Shown here piece after piece: positions 1 through 13,322 of a stretch of DNA of 64,000 bases. Numbering within the stretch: the stretch's first letter is position 1; every line of letters begins with the position of its first letter. The stretch covers positions 496,001 through 560,000 of the forward strand of contig JAFBJZ010000429.1 in assembly GCA_016785225.1 (NCBI GenBank), given 5' to 3'. A model generated the notes under the pieces. The model saw nothing but the letters and a program-made list of their open reading frames with translations, ran no database searches and had not been told where the DNA came from. The position numbers and the translations under genes were made by a program. The DNA is from Psettodes erumei (Eukaryota > Chordata > Actinopteri > Pleuronectiformes > Psettodidae).

Positions 1-2065
1 ACTTTTTTTTCGATTTAATGGTTTAGATGTTGCTCGCCTTCCCGCTTGAATGCCACATGCAACCAGTGTGGCAGCCAAGACATCCCGTCCCCCTCCCTCC
101 TTTTATTCTTTCTGAAAACAATCTAGTGCTCTCTGTGATTTCAGCTGGGAGAAAGCAGCGAGCGAGTGGTGAATGAAGAGAGACTGCACAGTATTGAGGC
201 TTGGAGAGGCAGAAAGGAGAGAACAGCTCAGAGGCTCAGGTGGAGTTACTTTTATGCCTTCCCTGAAATGTTAAAAAGCCTTGAAATGGCTCTTCAGTAA
301 ATAGTTTTGAGAAGATTTGCTTTGTAGTGTGTCTAATTCCTAATGGTTCCCCCAATCAAAGGGGACACAGAGCTATTTATTCTTAGCTGGATATAATTGT
401 AAGACTGGTGTTTCAGTTCATCCTGACATGATGGAACAGGCACATTAATAACCAATTTGGAAGTAATATAGATCTGCTACAAGGGGGAAAAAAAGAAAAG
501 TGAAAGGATAATAGCTCTTTTGTGTGAGGCAGTGTTGCTGCCATAGCAACTGCTACCTGTTTTCACTCTACGATATGATTGGTTAAGTATTTTTTTCCCC
601 CTCTACCTTAAACCCTGGGCACGCTTGGCACAACAGCAGGAATAGTTTCTGCACTTGTATGACCAGAGTTTTTTTTTTTTTTCTCATCCAACCCTATCCA
701 AGTGAAGTAAAGAGTCTAAAGATGCAGGGAATTAATGAGGCCCTGCAAGCATCTTATGAGTGTGAGAAGGAAGCAGGTCAGCCATCGCGCTTGGTGGGGA
801 AATAAGCAGGCGGTGGAGGTGATACATGTTGTATCATCCTGTTGGTATATAGTGTAGATGATGGGTGGCTGCGCCCCTCGATCTTAAGGTGCGGTTCTGC
901 GCTGATTGCACGTCCTCATTTTGAAGCTAACAAATATACAGCAGGCAGTCGTCTCATGAAACCAGCACCGGGCAAATGCGCTTCATGTATTCTGCTTTGT
1001 GCAGGCGTGCGCTTTGGGTGTTACATCTTCATTAAAGGATGTTTGGGGCGACGCAACTCGGTACCTTCTCTCTGAGATTTGGATGAAAACTAGGCAGTAA
1101 ATTTGGAGCTATATGGGCCGGACATGAAGACAGGAAGCAGGCGAAAGTATGTGACGCATGTACCAACACAACATTTACTAAATCTCCTCCTGGAGCTTTC
1201 AGCAGCTTCTGCGTGGCGACTCATTGGCCTGTGGTGATCATGTGATGTCAAGACTTCAGGGCGACATAAATTCCCCTAAAAATGGTCGTTTTTACTTTGT
1301 CTCTGTGTATAGAAAACAAACTAGAGATAATGTGTTAATCACTGAGCCTGGGCTGTGTTGTTGGCATATTTTTGAAGGTTGGGGAGAGCATAGCTGTTTG
1401 CAGGTTTTATGCTAAACTAAGCTTTTGTCCTCTGGCTTCAGCTCTTTACCTAATGTACAGACATAAAATTGCTAGCAATCCTGTTGTCTACTATTGGGAA
1501 AGGAAACAAATAAGTATGTTCCCTGAAATGTTGAACCATTACTTTTGATACCAAGAAAGTCCTTACTGACATATATCGTGATATCTGGTTGATATTAGCC
1601 ATCTTATTATACATATATAAGTCTATGGGGTGCTTACAGTGAATTGACTGAAGGACGTGAGGCCTTTCAGATATGAGCACCCATGAAAATCTTGGTTGGG
1701 TGGCTGAATGAATACTTACGCGATAGTTAGAGTGGCCCCAGACAGCTTGTGGCTAAATTTAGAGATAGCCAGCGGAGGAGGGATGGGCCCCCTCGATAAT
1801 AAATTGCAGAATTATAGCCACTGAACTCACAGCTTGATGTTTAACAGTTGGCTACACTTGCCCTTTTTGTCTGGCACTCACACATGCTTCACACGTGGCT
1901 GACACACAAAAAGGCAGCCCATGCATTCAGCTCTTTATGTGTACTCATTCAAACGACTATCGGTGGCGACAATTCCTGGTGGTTTTATAAATCGCAGTGT
2001 GTTTCCTGTACAGTGCTACCTCCTACCTGTCCACACCTCGGGGACCCACTTGGGCTGTAAGTGCT
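1..2065. other. Non-coding upstream DNA, no gene seen
   Basis: AT-rich single-copy sequence with several A and T homopolymers (for example near 489 and 669-681). The open frames are short and show no family resemblance. I see no RNA gene or mobile element that I can name. Confidence 0.6.
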
Positions 2066-2072
2066 CTAACTA

Positions 2073-2212
2073 GGGTGGTATGCTGGCTCAGCGGTTCACA
2101 CGGCAGCCTCACAACAGGATGTTTGTGGGTTTGTTTGTGTTGTTTTTTTTGTTCGGAGGCAGGTTTCCTCCTGCTGCTGTGGTTTTCTCCCACCATCCCA
2201 ACACACCAAGCC
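2073..2212 (+). mobile_element. Decayed copy of a tRNA-headed fish dispersed repeat
   Basis: The block begins gggtggtatgctggctcagc with a following cagcctcacaacagg, and later has ggtttcctcctgc and ggttttctcccaccatcc. The order matches a repeat very common in fish genomes (consensus roughly ggtggcgcagtgg ... gcctcacagc ... gtttcctccgg ... gtttcctcccacagtcc). Many changes and a T-rich insertion near 2126-2153 show that it is old. The family is given from memory of its shape, not from a search. Confidence 0.5.
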
Positions 2213-5200
2213 CAGGTCAACATAAATCTCAAAAAAAAAAAAAGTAAATATGTTTATGAATTTCAACAATGACTTAAAGTAGGAGCAGGCAGCCACTGGA
2301 AATGGATGGCGTAAATCTTTAGAAGGATATGGCAGTATTTTGCAGGAAGACGGCAGAACTGTGCAGAATTGCATTAAATTTGAACGATGTGTTTTGTCAC
2401 TGTCCACTGAAATGTTGAAATGTTGAGATTTTCATATTTTAAATTCGTCTGCCCTTGTATTAGTTGGGGCAACTTTACAATTCATCAGATCCTACTGGCA
2501 GATTTGAGACCTTTTTTTCTCAACCAGTTGGATAATCTGAAAAAAAATGTGTAATTGCTTGTTTTTCATCCTTTCTTCTTTAGTTCTTGAAAGAAAATTG
2601 AGCTTTTGTACATTGACAGCTCTTACCTAACCACAGCTATGTATCATGTAGATATAATAATACCGTGAGGTATAGAACTATGTCGTGTGTGCCACATATA
2701 AGGTTGAACTTAAAGATGATGGATAAACACCAGTGACTGCAAAGAGAACCCCCCTCATGCATTTATATGAAACAAAAAAGTATGTGTGCGCATGGAAATC
2801 AGATCGCTGTTCGACACATTCAGACTGAAATATTGAGGCCTTGCTTCACTGGGACACTTTTATGGAGCGTCTAATGTATTCAGTTATCAGTTTCAAAAAA
2901 TGTCATTGAACATCAACTAAGATAAATGCTTTTGTAGTTAAATTATGAAGGAATCACATTAACAATGTTCAGATGCAATTTTCAGTTCTTTCAAACATCT
3001 GTTGAAGTTGGCATTTTACATAATTTAACAGCAAAATCACGTGGGATCTCTGTTTTCTGTGTATGTCGGAGCTTTTCATTTACAAAGGCTGGCACGGGTG
3101 GACTAGATTGAATCTTTAGGTGAAAGGACAGACGGACCCAGCTGTCTCCCTCCTGCCACGCTGCTGCTCTCATGTCTACAAGTCAGTCCTTGCACTCCTC
3201 CACCCAGCCATCCATCCGCCGCTCACCTACGCAACCTTCAATTATATCACTCTGCCAAATGTTCATGTGCAAACGCTTAAAATAGGCATGAATCATCGAC
3301 ACCGGGATGCAGATTTGTGGATTAGTCCTTCATCACGCCGAGTCTCCGGGGTGCAATCATGTCATTCACAGGGGCGCTAATAAATACCAAGCTCATTTCA
3401 CACCACGTTTCACTTAGATGTTGATGATATCAGAAGCATTATCCATTCCCGCCATGTACTGTATGAGCAGAGAGAAGAGTGCTGGGGTTAGTCAATCCAT
3501 CAGCCATGTGTTTTTCTGTTTATGCGGAAGGAGGGAGCGGCAGGAGGGTTAAACTGTGAAGTCTACATAAACAGATGGTATGACAAATAGATGATAAATG
3601 GGAACAGAAAGTAGAAGTGGAGGCTAAGACACCACGGTGTGGAGGCAAAAATGCATCGGTGTGAGAGAAAGACACATTGTGGGAAATTGATTGGTGCAGG
3701 TCACCACTGAGTGAAAAAGGTTTGGTTTGTGTGTGATTCTTTTTTTTTTCTTCTTCTTTTAAAAAGTCACTCAACTGTGCAGTATTTTGATTTCCCAATT
3801 ATTTAGAATCCTTCTGTATTTTCTCTTTTTTTGTTAACGGCACCATTCGGTCGCTGACAATTTAACTACTCGTGCCTGATTGCCGGGGAGCTCTTTCATT
3901 TTGGCAGCAGGCCATTTGGAAGAGTTGTTAATTAAGGCAACAGGTTAACTGCTTAAGTAGTGTGTGTGTGTGTGTGTGTGTGTGTGTCTGTGTCTGTGTC
4001 TGCGTGCGTGTTTGATCTGTTTGGCGTAGTGGCTTCTCTCTCATCCAGATCAATATGGAATGATTATGGAAATGTTGACTTTGATGTGCCAAATCGTCGT
4101 GGCCAAGTTTCAGGAGTCTGGACATCGGACCATTAGGACGTGAGCCCCGAACGGAAAGTTTGGTGACATTTAAAGTAACATCTACGTGTTTGAACTGGCT
4201 GGAAGTAATTTGAAAATATCTTTTTTTTCTGCTCTGTCTGTCAAACAGTGGAGGTCAGGGTGGTCAAACTGACTCTGAGAGGGCCACGCTGAGAAATTAG
4301 TGCTATTAAACATCTGTCTAGTCATCCCTTTTGATAAAACACATGAAATATTTTTAAACTCTATATTTACCTTATGCAGTTGCCTTTCATTGTAAGAGCT
4401 TTTTTGTTACGGTCAGAGTCTGCCGTTCCCTCATAGGATTAAAATTTCCGAGCTATGCTTTAGTGTCTCAAAGCCAGTGATGCATGCATGTAATCTAGGG
4501 ATGCTGTTTTAAATATATTTTTTTTTATCTCAATGCTGTCAGCTTCACTGTTTAATATCCACTCTCCCAATGCTGCATCAAAGCTGAATTGAATTAATTC
4601 AAATGCAAAATGAACAGTTTGCTGTTAAACCGTATATGGTATGAAATTGTGGGAGCTGCAGTATCAGACTGTATGTCTGTGTGTTTTTCTGGTTGCTTTT
4701 TATGTGCCTTTTGCGTGCAGTTCACATGTAAAGATCCTTTGATAGGATTTCAGTGGTTGGTTAAATTGAATGCCTTTGGTGCCACATATAATATCAATAG
4801 CAGCAGTTTATGAAATGAAAAATAAAATGACCCTGCATTTTCAGGTAATTTTTAGGTTATCAAACTTCCCGTAGTTACTGAAAATAGTGAGCCTCCAGCA
4901 TATAGCCTACAGTGTGGGACCCCACAGTGAATTAGTATGCATGACAGAAAAAAAAGACATGGGCTCAAATCCAATTAATTAGGAGCTAATTGAATTGCTA
5001 CATAAACACACACCAGTTTCATCAGAAACTCCCGTACACTAAGCGCCACCCTGCACAGACACGAGGTTTACAGATAGAGACCTGACAGTAGATTTACGGA
5101 CGGTGTCACTCGATTTGTTGAGAAGCCGGTTTTTGACCGAGGGTGACAAATTGGAAGCGTGACCAATCATTGCAATCTGCAGGGGTCAGTGGTTGCTAAT

Positions 5201-8200
5201 GAGTGGTAGCCATTTTTCATTAATAGCACATTGCAGTGAGTAATAAATGCCCTCCCGCAGCAGCGATATTGGCTGGTGGGCCGAGCGAACAGCCACTTCA
5301 TTGATCAGACTTGGAGGACCGGCATCTGCTGTTTTTGTTTGCATGGTTGCACTCTGCCTCATCTCCTGTGCCCCCCCGCTCGGATTTCTCTGACCTTGGG
5401 GATTCTGTATGTCCTGCTGTCTGTAATGGTGTCTTTTCCAGCTGCCTTGTATTCATAAAGCAGATTTTATTATTGTCAAAGGGGCTTCCAGGTGACTCGG
5501 TTAGCCGAGCCGTGTACGATGTAACTAAATGGTGCTGGCACCTTTTATAGGGAAGGCCTGCATCTACGTACCGGGTACTTTCTAATGAAAGGAGAAAAAT
5601 CCTCTTTACCTTTTGATTTCAGTGCGGTTGTTGTAGTTCAATGATTATAGACTCAAACATGTAGGCAATGTTGATTGAATTTCGATGTAGATGGAACTCT
5701 ATTGCTCACAGTATAATGAGAACTGTACGCAGCCATAATGTGACAGGTGGCTAATGGGGTACTGTACGCTGATCATGGATTTGAGCTTCAGCGTAAAACG
5801 CCACTTGCTTCAACAAATAATAACACTCTCATCCAAAAACTCTTATCACTAAAAACATCAGAAGCGTAATTGAAAAGCACTGCCTCTTCAAGGACGACTC
5901 GACAAAGCGATAGATGTTTCCCCGCCCATTAGCCCGTCGACACCGTGTGCAGTCTTAAAACAACGCTCATATCTGCGGCTAAATTATCCTCCTGAATGAA
6001 TCAAGAGTGATTCAGTGAAATGTCTGGGTCAAATGAAAGATTAATAAACCTCCCACACCTGCTAATCTGCACTTAAGTCAAGGTTTTTACTTAGCATCAC
6101 TGACCAACTCTGAGAACTTGCTGCTCCTGTTGTTCTGCTCTTTGTGAGTTTTGAGCTGGATTTTAACAGATCTTTGATTACTCTGGCTGGTCGTCTGCTA
6201 ATCTCCAGGTCCTAGGGCGAAGCTTAACAAGCCTCTTGATAACATATTAACAGGAGTACCGTTTGACTATCAGTCTGTCCTCCTGCCCTCAAGATATTAC
6301 TGTCACTAGATGTCTTGAAGAGGTTACGGAGAGTTTGGCTTCAGCTTCTGCTGTAATTTTGATTGTGCTCCAACTGGTTGCTGAAGTTTCAAAATGGCAA
6401 ACCGTAAGTCTCCTGATAAATAAGTACTTTATAATTACAAAACATAAGAATCTGATTCTAAACATTTTGCTGCGGCGAGTGGATGTGTAGCTATTTTTGA
6501 TTCTTCATACAGAGCCATAATATCAGTGGCAATTGTCAGTGATTGGCAATTGGCAGTTGTATTGGATAATGTCACATGTCACTGCTCCAAATTGTATTGA
6601 AGCAGGGCTCGAATGAGTCGTATTGATCTGCTGGCTGTTTATAACTGTATCGAGATGCATCGTGTCGCTGTTTGTGTATTGAAATGTGAATTGAATCTGT
6701 CTCGGTGGGTGAGCTGCACATCTCTCATCAGCAGTTCTCAGGCATCCTCCATGTGGCGTCGTGGCCTTCAAGCCTGCAAGGTTTCTGCACCTGGTGGTTT
6801 TAAGTAGTTAGCTACCGCTGTCTTCAAAGTTGTCAATGTAGACTACAGCTTTTAAAGTTTTTAAAGTTGCATGCAATCTGACAGAGAAGTGCAGTAACGG
6901 ACAGAGTCTATCGCTTAGATCGTCATTCAGCATGTGACATAAAATATCAAACTGGAATCCTCACTTCTGCATTCATCACCTGCATGGTCCACAACAAAGG
7001 CAGCGCACTGCTGCAGTGTGGACGGCAGGCAGACATACGGACACAGCGAGTGTTTTAATGGCCAAACACTTGAATGGTTTCCAGTCATTCGATCTCAAGC
7101 CAATTGATCATGCATTTCATTTGGCATGGATTGGACTGAAAGCAAAAAGGCCCCGGAGCAAGAAAGAAATGAAGATGGCAGCAGTGCGAGTCTGGCAGAC
7201 CATCACCAGTCAAAATAGCAGTGTCTGCAAGTGTCTGTAGGCTATATGGTGGCAAGTTTGTAACCTTGTCCAATTACTTTCTGTCTCCCCACATGGTAAT
7301 TGTTTTTATGTCAGATTTAATATGCTGGTGTGCAGGGCCAAAAAACAAAAAAACCCAGACAAAATATACAATGAGAATGTACCATAAGATTTGGGATGAT
7401 TGTCCTGCATGCTGATTACAGATTGTTGATTACATTGTATGTTTTACTCTCTGCAGAAGATAAAGCAGTATACGAGGAATCAAGGAAACACGGAGATAAA
7501 TGCAGCCTTTTATCAGTAGAAACACTAAATACAGATGCAGTAACCTTGGATCAGTCATTAACAAAATGAAGCCCTTTGACATTTTAATTTCTATGTAATT
7601 ATGCATATCAAGGTTAACAGGGTGCTGGTCAACCAGTGAAGCTTTTCCCTTTCCTTTAAGAGCAAAGGGAAGGTGGAGACTACTGATAAGAAGAACAGAA
7701 TGGCTTAGAAATTACATGCTTTGTATTAAAATCCTTTTAGCTCTCAAAAAGTATTATTGCCACTTGTGGACCTTGGATGAACCTTTTGCGGTGAGATAGC
7801 GAGGAAGACAGCTTTTCTCCTAAATGTTGACAACAATGTTGAGTACAGGTGGCAGTGCAGTTTTAGGTCACTTACTCTTACCCCAGTTAATCCAATTAAG
7901 ATTTTTTAAAAAAAAAAAAAGAGAGAGAGATTCGACGAAGTCTCCAGCCTCAAAGTTCAGTTGAATAAATTCATAAAAAAGCACTTGCCAGAACAGGCAC
8001 CCAGAAAAAGAGCAAGAGGGCAGAAAGAGATTTTGAGATTTTACATCGCAAACAGCATGTGATAAATGCTTCATCTGTACATAAATTTAGGTGGTGATAG
8101 TTTTAGGTACACTAGTACACCATTATACACCACTGACCCTTCAGGACAAGATGTAGCCATCAGCCAAAAACAGACCAAGGTCAAGGTATTGTTTCTCAGA

Positions 8201-10884
8201 TAATGTTGCTTGGGATTTGTGTTGAGTCACTGGCAGGACACAAACACTATTAGGTCTAATGGACTTAAATGATCTGAGACGTCATATGGTCACAGTTGTT
8301 TTGTCACTTGCAAAAATAGCACAATAGATTTTTGGGGGTAGCAGACCCTGTCAAATGACCTGAAGAACATCCATCGAACTGGCTTGTATGTGCTGTATGT
8401 GTTGGCGTGTACACACAGTGATCTAATGCAGACCACTGCAGCACTCCTTCAATTAAGTCCCACCTTCATGAAGGTTGCAATGTTCGCTTTTTGTGAACCA
8501 CTGTATGCAGATTGCCGTTTTCTTACCACAACAGTTGGTACAAAATTCAATAAAGCACAGCTGGTCTGAGAGTATATACCCACCTGTGAGTGCTTAATGC
8601 ACCCAACTGTTAGTCCTGGAGATAAACTTTTCAAAGGCAGTCTGACTAGCTAATGCATGGGCATTAACAGTGGAGCACTGGGGGAGGAAAATGTTCAAAA
8701 CAGCGTTCAGAGAAGCATTAGCATATTCCTGGATCTGCACCTGCACCTTGATCTGGGTGCGCAGCAAAATCAAATCATTAGTTCTGAAAACCGCAAGCTA
8801 ACTTTGCACCGAATTTCAATGTAATCTATTTTTTAAACAAGTAATCCACAGATCGTGATGGGGAAAAAGACTGAAAACCCAACCTCCTTCTGCAGTAGAA
8901 TTAATCCAAACCCAATGCTTATTTTAATTCCTGTTCTACCTGGTGCAGTTCTGGAAATGGACTAAATAAATCAGAGTATGAGCGCCCCTGACAGCTATAG
9001 CTCAGGCAGCTCAGACTCAGACTTTTCCACTGCCAATTTAACAAACTAAATCTTGAGGTTGGGCGTTCAGATATGCCTGTGTAAATTCTTCAGCTGCTCA
9101 TTGATTGACATGTAGAACTTGTCAAATTAGAAAGAGGAAAGCCTTTTGAAACTTCATTTTAACGCGGAGCCAAGGTCAGCCCAGCTTATAATAAAAAAAC
9201 ATGTCGAGAGCTGTCAACATGCTCAAACAATGCTGAGACTCCAAAATGTCCCTGACCTGATGACTTAATATTATATATGCGCTAAGCCATATATGTATCT
9301 ATATTACTGGTATTGTTTTGGGGTTTTTTAAATTCTTTTCCAATGTTTATTTAAACACACTGGGGACACATGTTCTCAGAATTCAGGGCATCGTTTGTTA
9401 TCCTACTGTAGAAAGACTCTTTTCAGCCTTTTGGGATTCAAGATGAAAACTCTGTCAACTCTTCCCGTTCCCCTGGTAACACTGGGGAAGCTGACTAAAA
9501 TCCGGATCAAAGTCATTTGCCATTTCACAGCTATCACCAGGTTCGTGTGTAATGAAAATCTCTAAAGATGGAGGATTCACTTTGTTCTAGCAGAAACCAG
9601 CTTTAGTTTTTTTGTTCATTTTTAAGTTAGTCAGTACCTCAGCATTCTCTTAAAAGTGTGATGACACAAGTTAAATAAAATAGCTGGACCTCTAGCCACT
9701 TCAGCGCTGCCTTGGGTAGATGCCCCTTTATCTAATGCTATCATCAGCTTCGGCACATCCCTAGCCAGTGCATTTCCCCCCCTCAAGGGGCTACAGATGT
9801 ACCCTGCAGCTGCCCATCTCACCTGTAGCCATCCTTAAAACCTGGCCTCTTTTCATGCTTGGGGTTTGAAGCATTGCTTAGCCCCCCCGGCCCTCCTCCA
9901 CCAGAGTACCGCCTGCACAAAGCCTCAGGACAAGTCTAAGGTCAGGAACTCGGGAAGAGAGAACTCTGTGTTAGCGTTGAGGTGAAATTCAAATTACAGC
10001 TCATTTCTTCATCTCCCCTCATTGCTGTTTTCATTTGAGATTTAATAGTCCACTGTTTCTGGCCACCTCACTCAGCAAACTTCCATTCATACTTTTTTGT
10101 GTTTTCAGCTTTTGCTAATTTTTGAGAAAGAAAAAATTGCTGATGCAACTGATGCAGCTGATGTCAAATCCTGCAGGATGTTAAAATAATCTATAAACCC
10201 GTAAAATGAGTTCTCACGTCTGTGTTCACTATTGCATCATGACAGATTTGACAGTTTGTGCATTCATATTTTCACAATTCGCGCCCCTTGTATACAACAG
10301 GCACCGATTTGACTGGAAAGATGCTTGATTGTGCCATTGGTTTCGACTAAGGCGTGCACCAGAATTACAAATGCACCCTGTGTTGTAAACTCAGCTCTGC
10401 AATGCGGTGTCTCATTCATGTGGGTTCACGTGGGGCTGTGCATTAATAAAAAAGAAAACAACAAAAACAAACAACACAAACTCAGATCAGATCCTTGTGA
10501 AGTGTACTGACCTGTGCAGCTCCACTGGAGCCTATCGGGTCCCCCGAGGGGCCTTGGGGGGAAAAAAAGAAGCAAAAAACAAAATTTGGTGAACGGATGG
10601 TCTGCACCTCAGCTTGGCATGTGGACACATCACACTTAGCTGTGCATGTGAAGGGCTGAGTTAAGAGTGTGGTTGGCTTGTTGGAGAGGGTCAAAAGACA
10701 AGAGAGAATTGCCATGAGCAATTAAGAAGCTCTGAGTCAGAGTGTGCTATTTCTGCTCTGCTTACCACTGAATAGTTGTTAGTCAATACACTCATGGTGT
10801 GAAAGCTAGGTGGCTAGCTGGGTAAGGCTGTGAATATTCCCATTTGCCCAGGTCATGGTTATCTCAAGGAAGTTTTAATTGAAA
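2213..10884. other. Long non-coding stretch upstream of nrg3
   Basis: AT-rich sequence without a supportable gene. Landmarks are a TG microsatellite (3960-3987), homeodomain-type TAAT/ATTA clusters (4965-5005, 5130-5250, 5985-6080) and an A-run followed by GA repeats (7908-7930). All open frames are short and shift between strands without codon character. Confidence 0.6.
3960..4012. repeat. TG microsatellite with a degenerate TGTC/TGCG tail
   Basis: About 14 perfect TG units (3960-3987) run into TGTCTG and TGCG variants. The minus-strand frame here (Gln/His/Thr repeats) is a by-product. Confidence 0.95.
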
Positions 10885-11080
10885 TCAACTGGACTTATTT
10901 GTAGGTCCTGAAGACGTTTTGCCTCTCATCCAAGAGGCTTCATCAGTTCATGCTGGTGTGACTAGGGTGAGCTAGTCTGATAGACTGGTGTGGAGATCCA
11001 GGGTATTTAACCTCTGTGGGGGATTGTCACAAGGCCAGTGATGTCAAAGGGTGGTGAGTGTGCAACGACAACTAGCTGGT
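10885..11080 (+). mobile_element. Fragment of a teleost dispersed repeat
   Basis: The block contains gtcctgaagacgttttgcct, then ctcatccaagaggcttcatc and agttc, followed by a decayed tail (tggagatccagggtatttaa). The consensus aagacgtttcgcctctcatccaagaggcttcttcagttc is familiar from many fish loci, including the small CCTCT...AGAGG hairpin. I do not assign it to a class; a Penelope-like or LINE origin is possible. Confidence 0.5.
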
Positions 11081-11479
11081 TAAGCTACAGCATACGCTGA
11101 CAACATAGGTGGAGGCATATATGTCTTTATCTCAGGCAGCTCATGATGTTATATTACTGTATTATTAAAACATTCCCTAAATTTGAAATACACAGAACAG
11201 GATTGCATGTTTGTTTGCATGAATGCATGTGTACACGTTTGCAAACTGTGACATTGTTCATCTGCTCTGCTGATTCTTTCCACTTACATTGCCTGCTAAA
11301 TAATTTTCATGTTAAAATCATTGTAGCTCTTTCACAAAGCCACCTCTCGTGCACTTTCTATTCCATGTTAAAATTTTTAGCATCATTTTTAAATCCAACG
11401 CCCTGCCATAAAATCATGAAATAATTATACTTTCCAAGTAAATTATTGGTATGAGGCAGCGCCTTAACTGAGGAGAAAA
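11081..11479. other. Non-coding spacer
   Basis: AT-rich sequence between two repeat remnants. Its longest open frame (11143-11424) is Cys/His/Leu-rich without recognisable domains and is judged a chance frame. Confidence 0.5.
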
Positions 11480-12095
11480 AACTGTGAAAAAGGGAGGGCA
11501 TCTCAAGTCTGCCTGACGACAGGGGGAATTGTTGGGGCTGTGACACAAACATGTTCAAACCCGAGGGCTGTACCATGAGGCAGGTAACTTCAGGTTTAAC
11601 CCTGGCCCTTTCAGGGCTCACCACTTACGGGGGTACATGGCCACACTAACACATGCTGATCGCCTAACCTGCCTCGGAGCAGGTCATGTTCGAAATAAAA
11701 GATTAATATGTATGAAAGTGCTGCCTGCTGACCAATCACCTCTCTTGGAAAACGGCATCCCTGTTCGTAGAAGACCCTGGCAAACCCTTTCCCTGACTTT
11801 TCCCTGAAAATTCTTAATAATGGGGATGTGGATTCTTGGAGGTAATGACTTCTCTGTGTCCGCTTCTTTCAGCCATATGTCAGAGTCAGAGTGGCTGACA
11901 GTCCAGCGGACTATGCATTGCCACGCGTTCCCCCTTGCTACAAGTATTTTTATGAATGCTGTGGGTGATACAGAGGGGCGACCCTCATTATAACAGAGGG
12001 CCAGCTCCTCAGCAGGAGTGTGCTCCTGTGTAGGAGGGCCCCCTCTTGTTGTCTTCATTTCCTTTTTGGCTGCAACAATGTCAAAGCCATTTCAC
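11480..12095 (-). mobile_element. Remnant of a Harbinger-like DNA transposon
   Basis: The minus-strand frame from about 12095 to 11684 begins with an IVAAKKEMKTTRGGPP-like stretch followed by TPAEELALCYNEGRP. That order (Ala-Lys-Lys-Glu, then Gly-Gly-Pro-Pro, then a Glu-Glu-Leu-Ala-Leu/GRP block) is what I know from the end of Myb/SANT-like DNA-binding proteins of fish Harbinger-type transposons. The upstream part of that domain is lost behind a stop and frame change near 12090. Below it, the inverted pair acctgc...gcaggt (11668-11687) and the motif following it resemble non-coding parts of the same class of elements. No catalytic domain is visible, so the copy is dead. Class assignment is from memory. 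Confidence 0.45.
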
Positions 12096-12700
12096 TGTGC
12101 TTTTGTTCACCGATATCGTCCTACAGCAGAGACTGAGTGAACCAATGAAGCCTGGTACTTATTGGTGTTATATAAAAGGAGGCTCACCTACTGCTTTGAA
12201 TTATTTTCTTATTTACTGTTTTTTTGGCTGGTTGACACAGTCGGGGTTGTAGCTGAAAGAATAAGGTTGAAGTTGTCATATATGCCATAAGAATACATCT
12301 AAGCAACACATTAATGTTCAGATGAGCAGTAACATTATAAGCTTATTAACTTGAACGTTTTTTTGGCAGCTGTCCGTTCCTTCTTTTGGCCACTGCAACA
12401 ACTGCTTCTACTGTGGATTATGAGTCTAATGTCTTCATATGTGTCTCAGAGTATAGCTTGCTCTTTGTTTGTCTCTGTTGCCAGAGGATTTGTCCATTTT
12501 TGCAATGGGTCATGTGCTCCACTCGCCGCCCCTGTCATGGGAACGGACTCGGGAATACCTGGGTTGACTTGGTTAATAACCATCATTGTGTGAGCCTTAA
12601 GCATAACTGAGTTTTTTAGGTTTAGTGAAGCCAGATGACAAGGAGATACCGTGGGTATGTTCAACTTGCTTCGTACGACAGGCGTCTGGTTAAATAACAG
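12096..12700. other. Non-coding spacer with a promoter-like cluster
   Basis: Contains ACCAAT (12141-12146), the inverse ATTGGT (12161-12166) and TATATAAAAGGA (12169-12180). The rest has no supportable gene; overlapping short frames at 12351-12610 conflict with each other. Confidence 0.45.
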
Positions 12701-13322
12701 TGTTGACATGCGTTAATTATTAACTGGGCTCATACAGCCGGAGTATTTCTGTCAAGAATGTGCTACTTTCTGGAAGGCTTGGCGACCAGTTTTGATATTA
12801 GACTGTTACTCTGGGAGTTATTACACATCAGTGATTCTGACAGCCTATTTCAAGAGGCTTTTGTATCATTAGCAGGCTGAAGTAAGTTTCACAGTGCTGT
12901 TCTGGCTCATTGTTTACATCACACCCTGGAATTAGTCAGCTCCAGAGGCGCTGATGTCAACAACCTAACGATCTGCCGCAACTATCCACGTTCATGTGAC
13001 GTTCTCTTCCCATTTATATTATATCTCAGTGTGACACCCCATGTCACTTCTATTCTGTTATTTGTACTGCTCATATTATTCTTGTTCTCCTTGACTCCAT
13101 TTTCCGTATAACTGTCTGCTGTTCTGATTGAAGAAATTGTTTAAAAGAGAAGCACCACTTTATCCTCTGAACTGCCCTCAGTTTTGTGCCCCTCCTTTAA
13201 ATGGGAGCAGAAAATGGTGGTATTGGAAATTGGAGTCAAATACAGGAGCTTAAGCCATTAAGCCATTACTGAACATGCAGTGAAGGCTGTTCACGCTAAG
13301 CTAGTCATCCATCAGCTCGCCC
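12701..13322 (+). repeat. Non-coding direct repeat, copy A
   Basis: Positions 12701-13161 match 16664-17119 in the same orientation with six substitutions and one 5-base indel by my reading (about 98.7% identity). Beyond that the match becomes weak and gapped. It resumes at 13255-13322 against 17320-17387, with 11 differences in 68 bases (about 84%). No open reading frame spans the block, and it does not resemble a transposon family I know. Confidence 0.9.
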
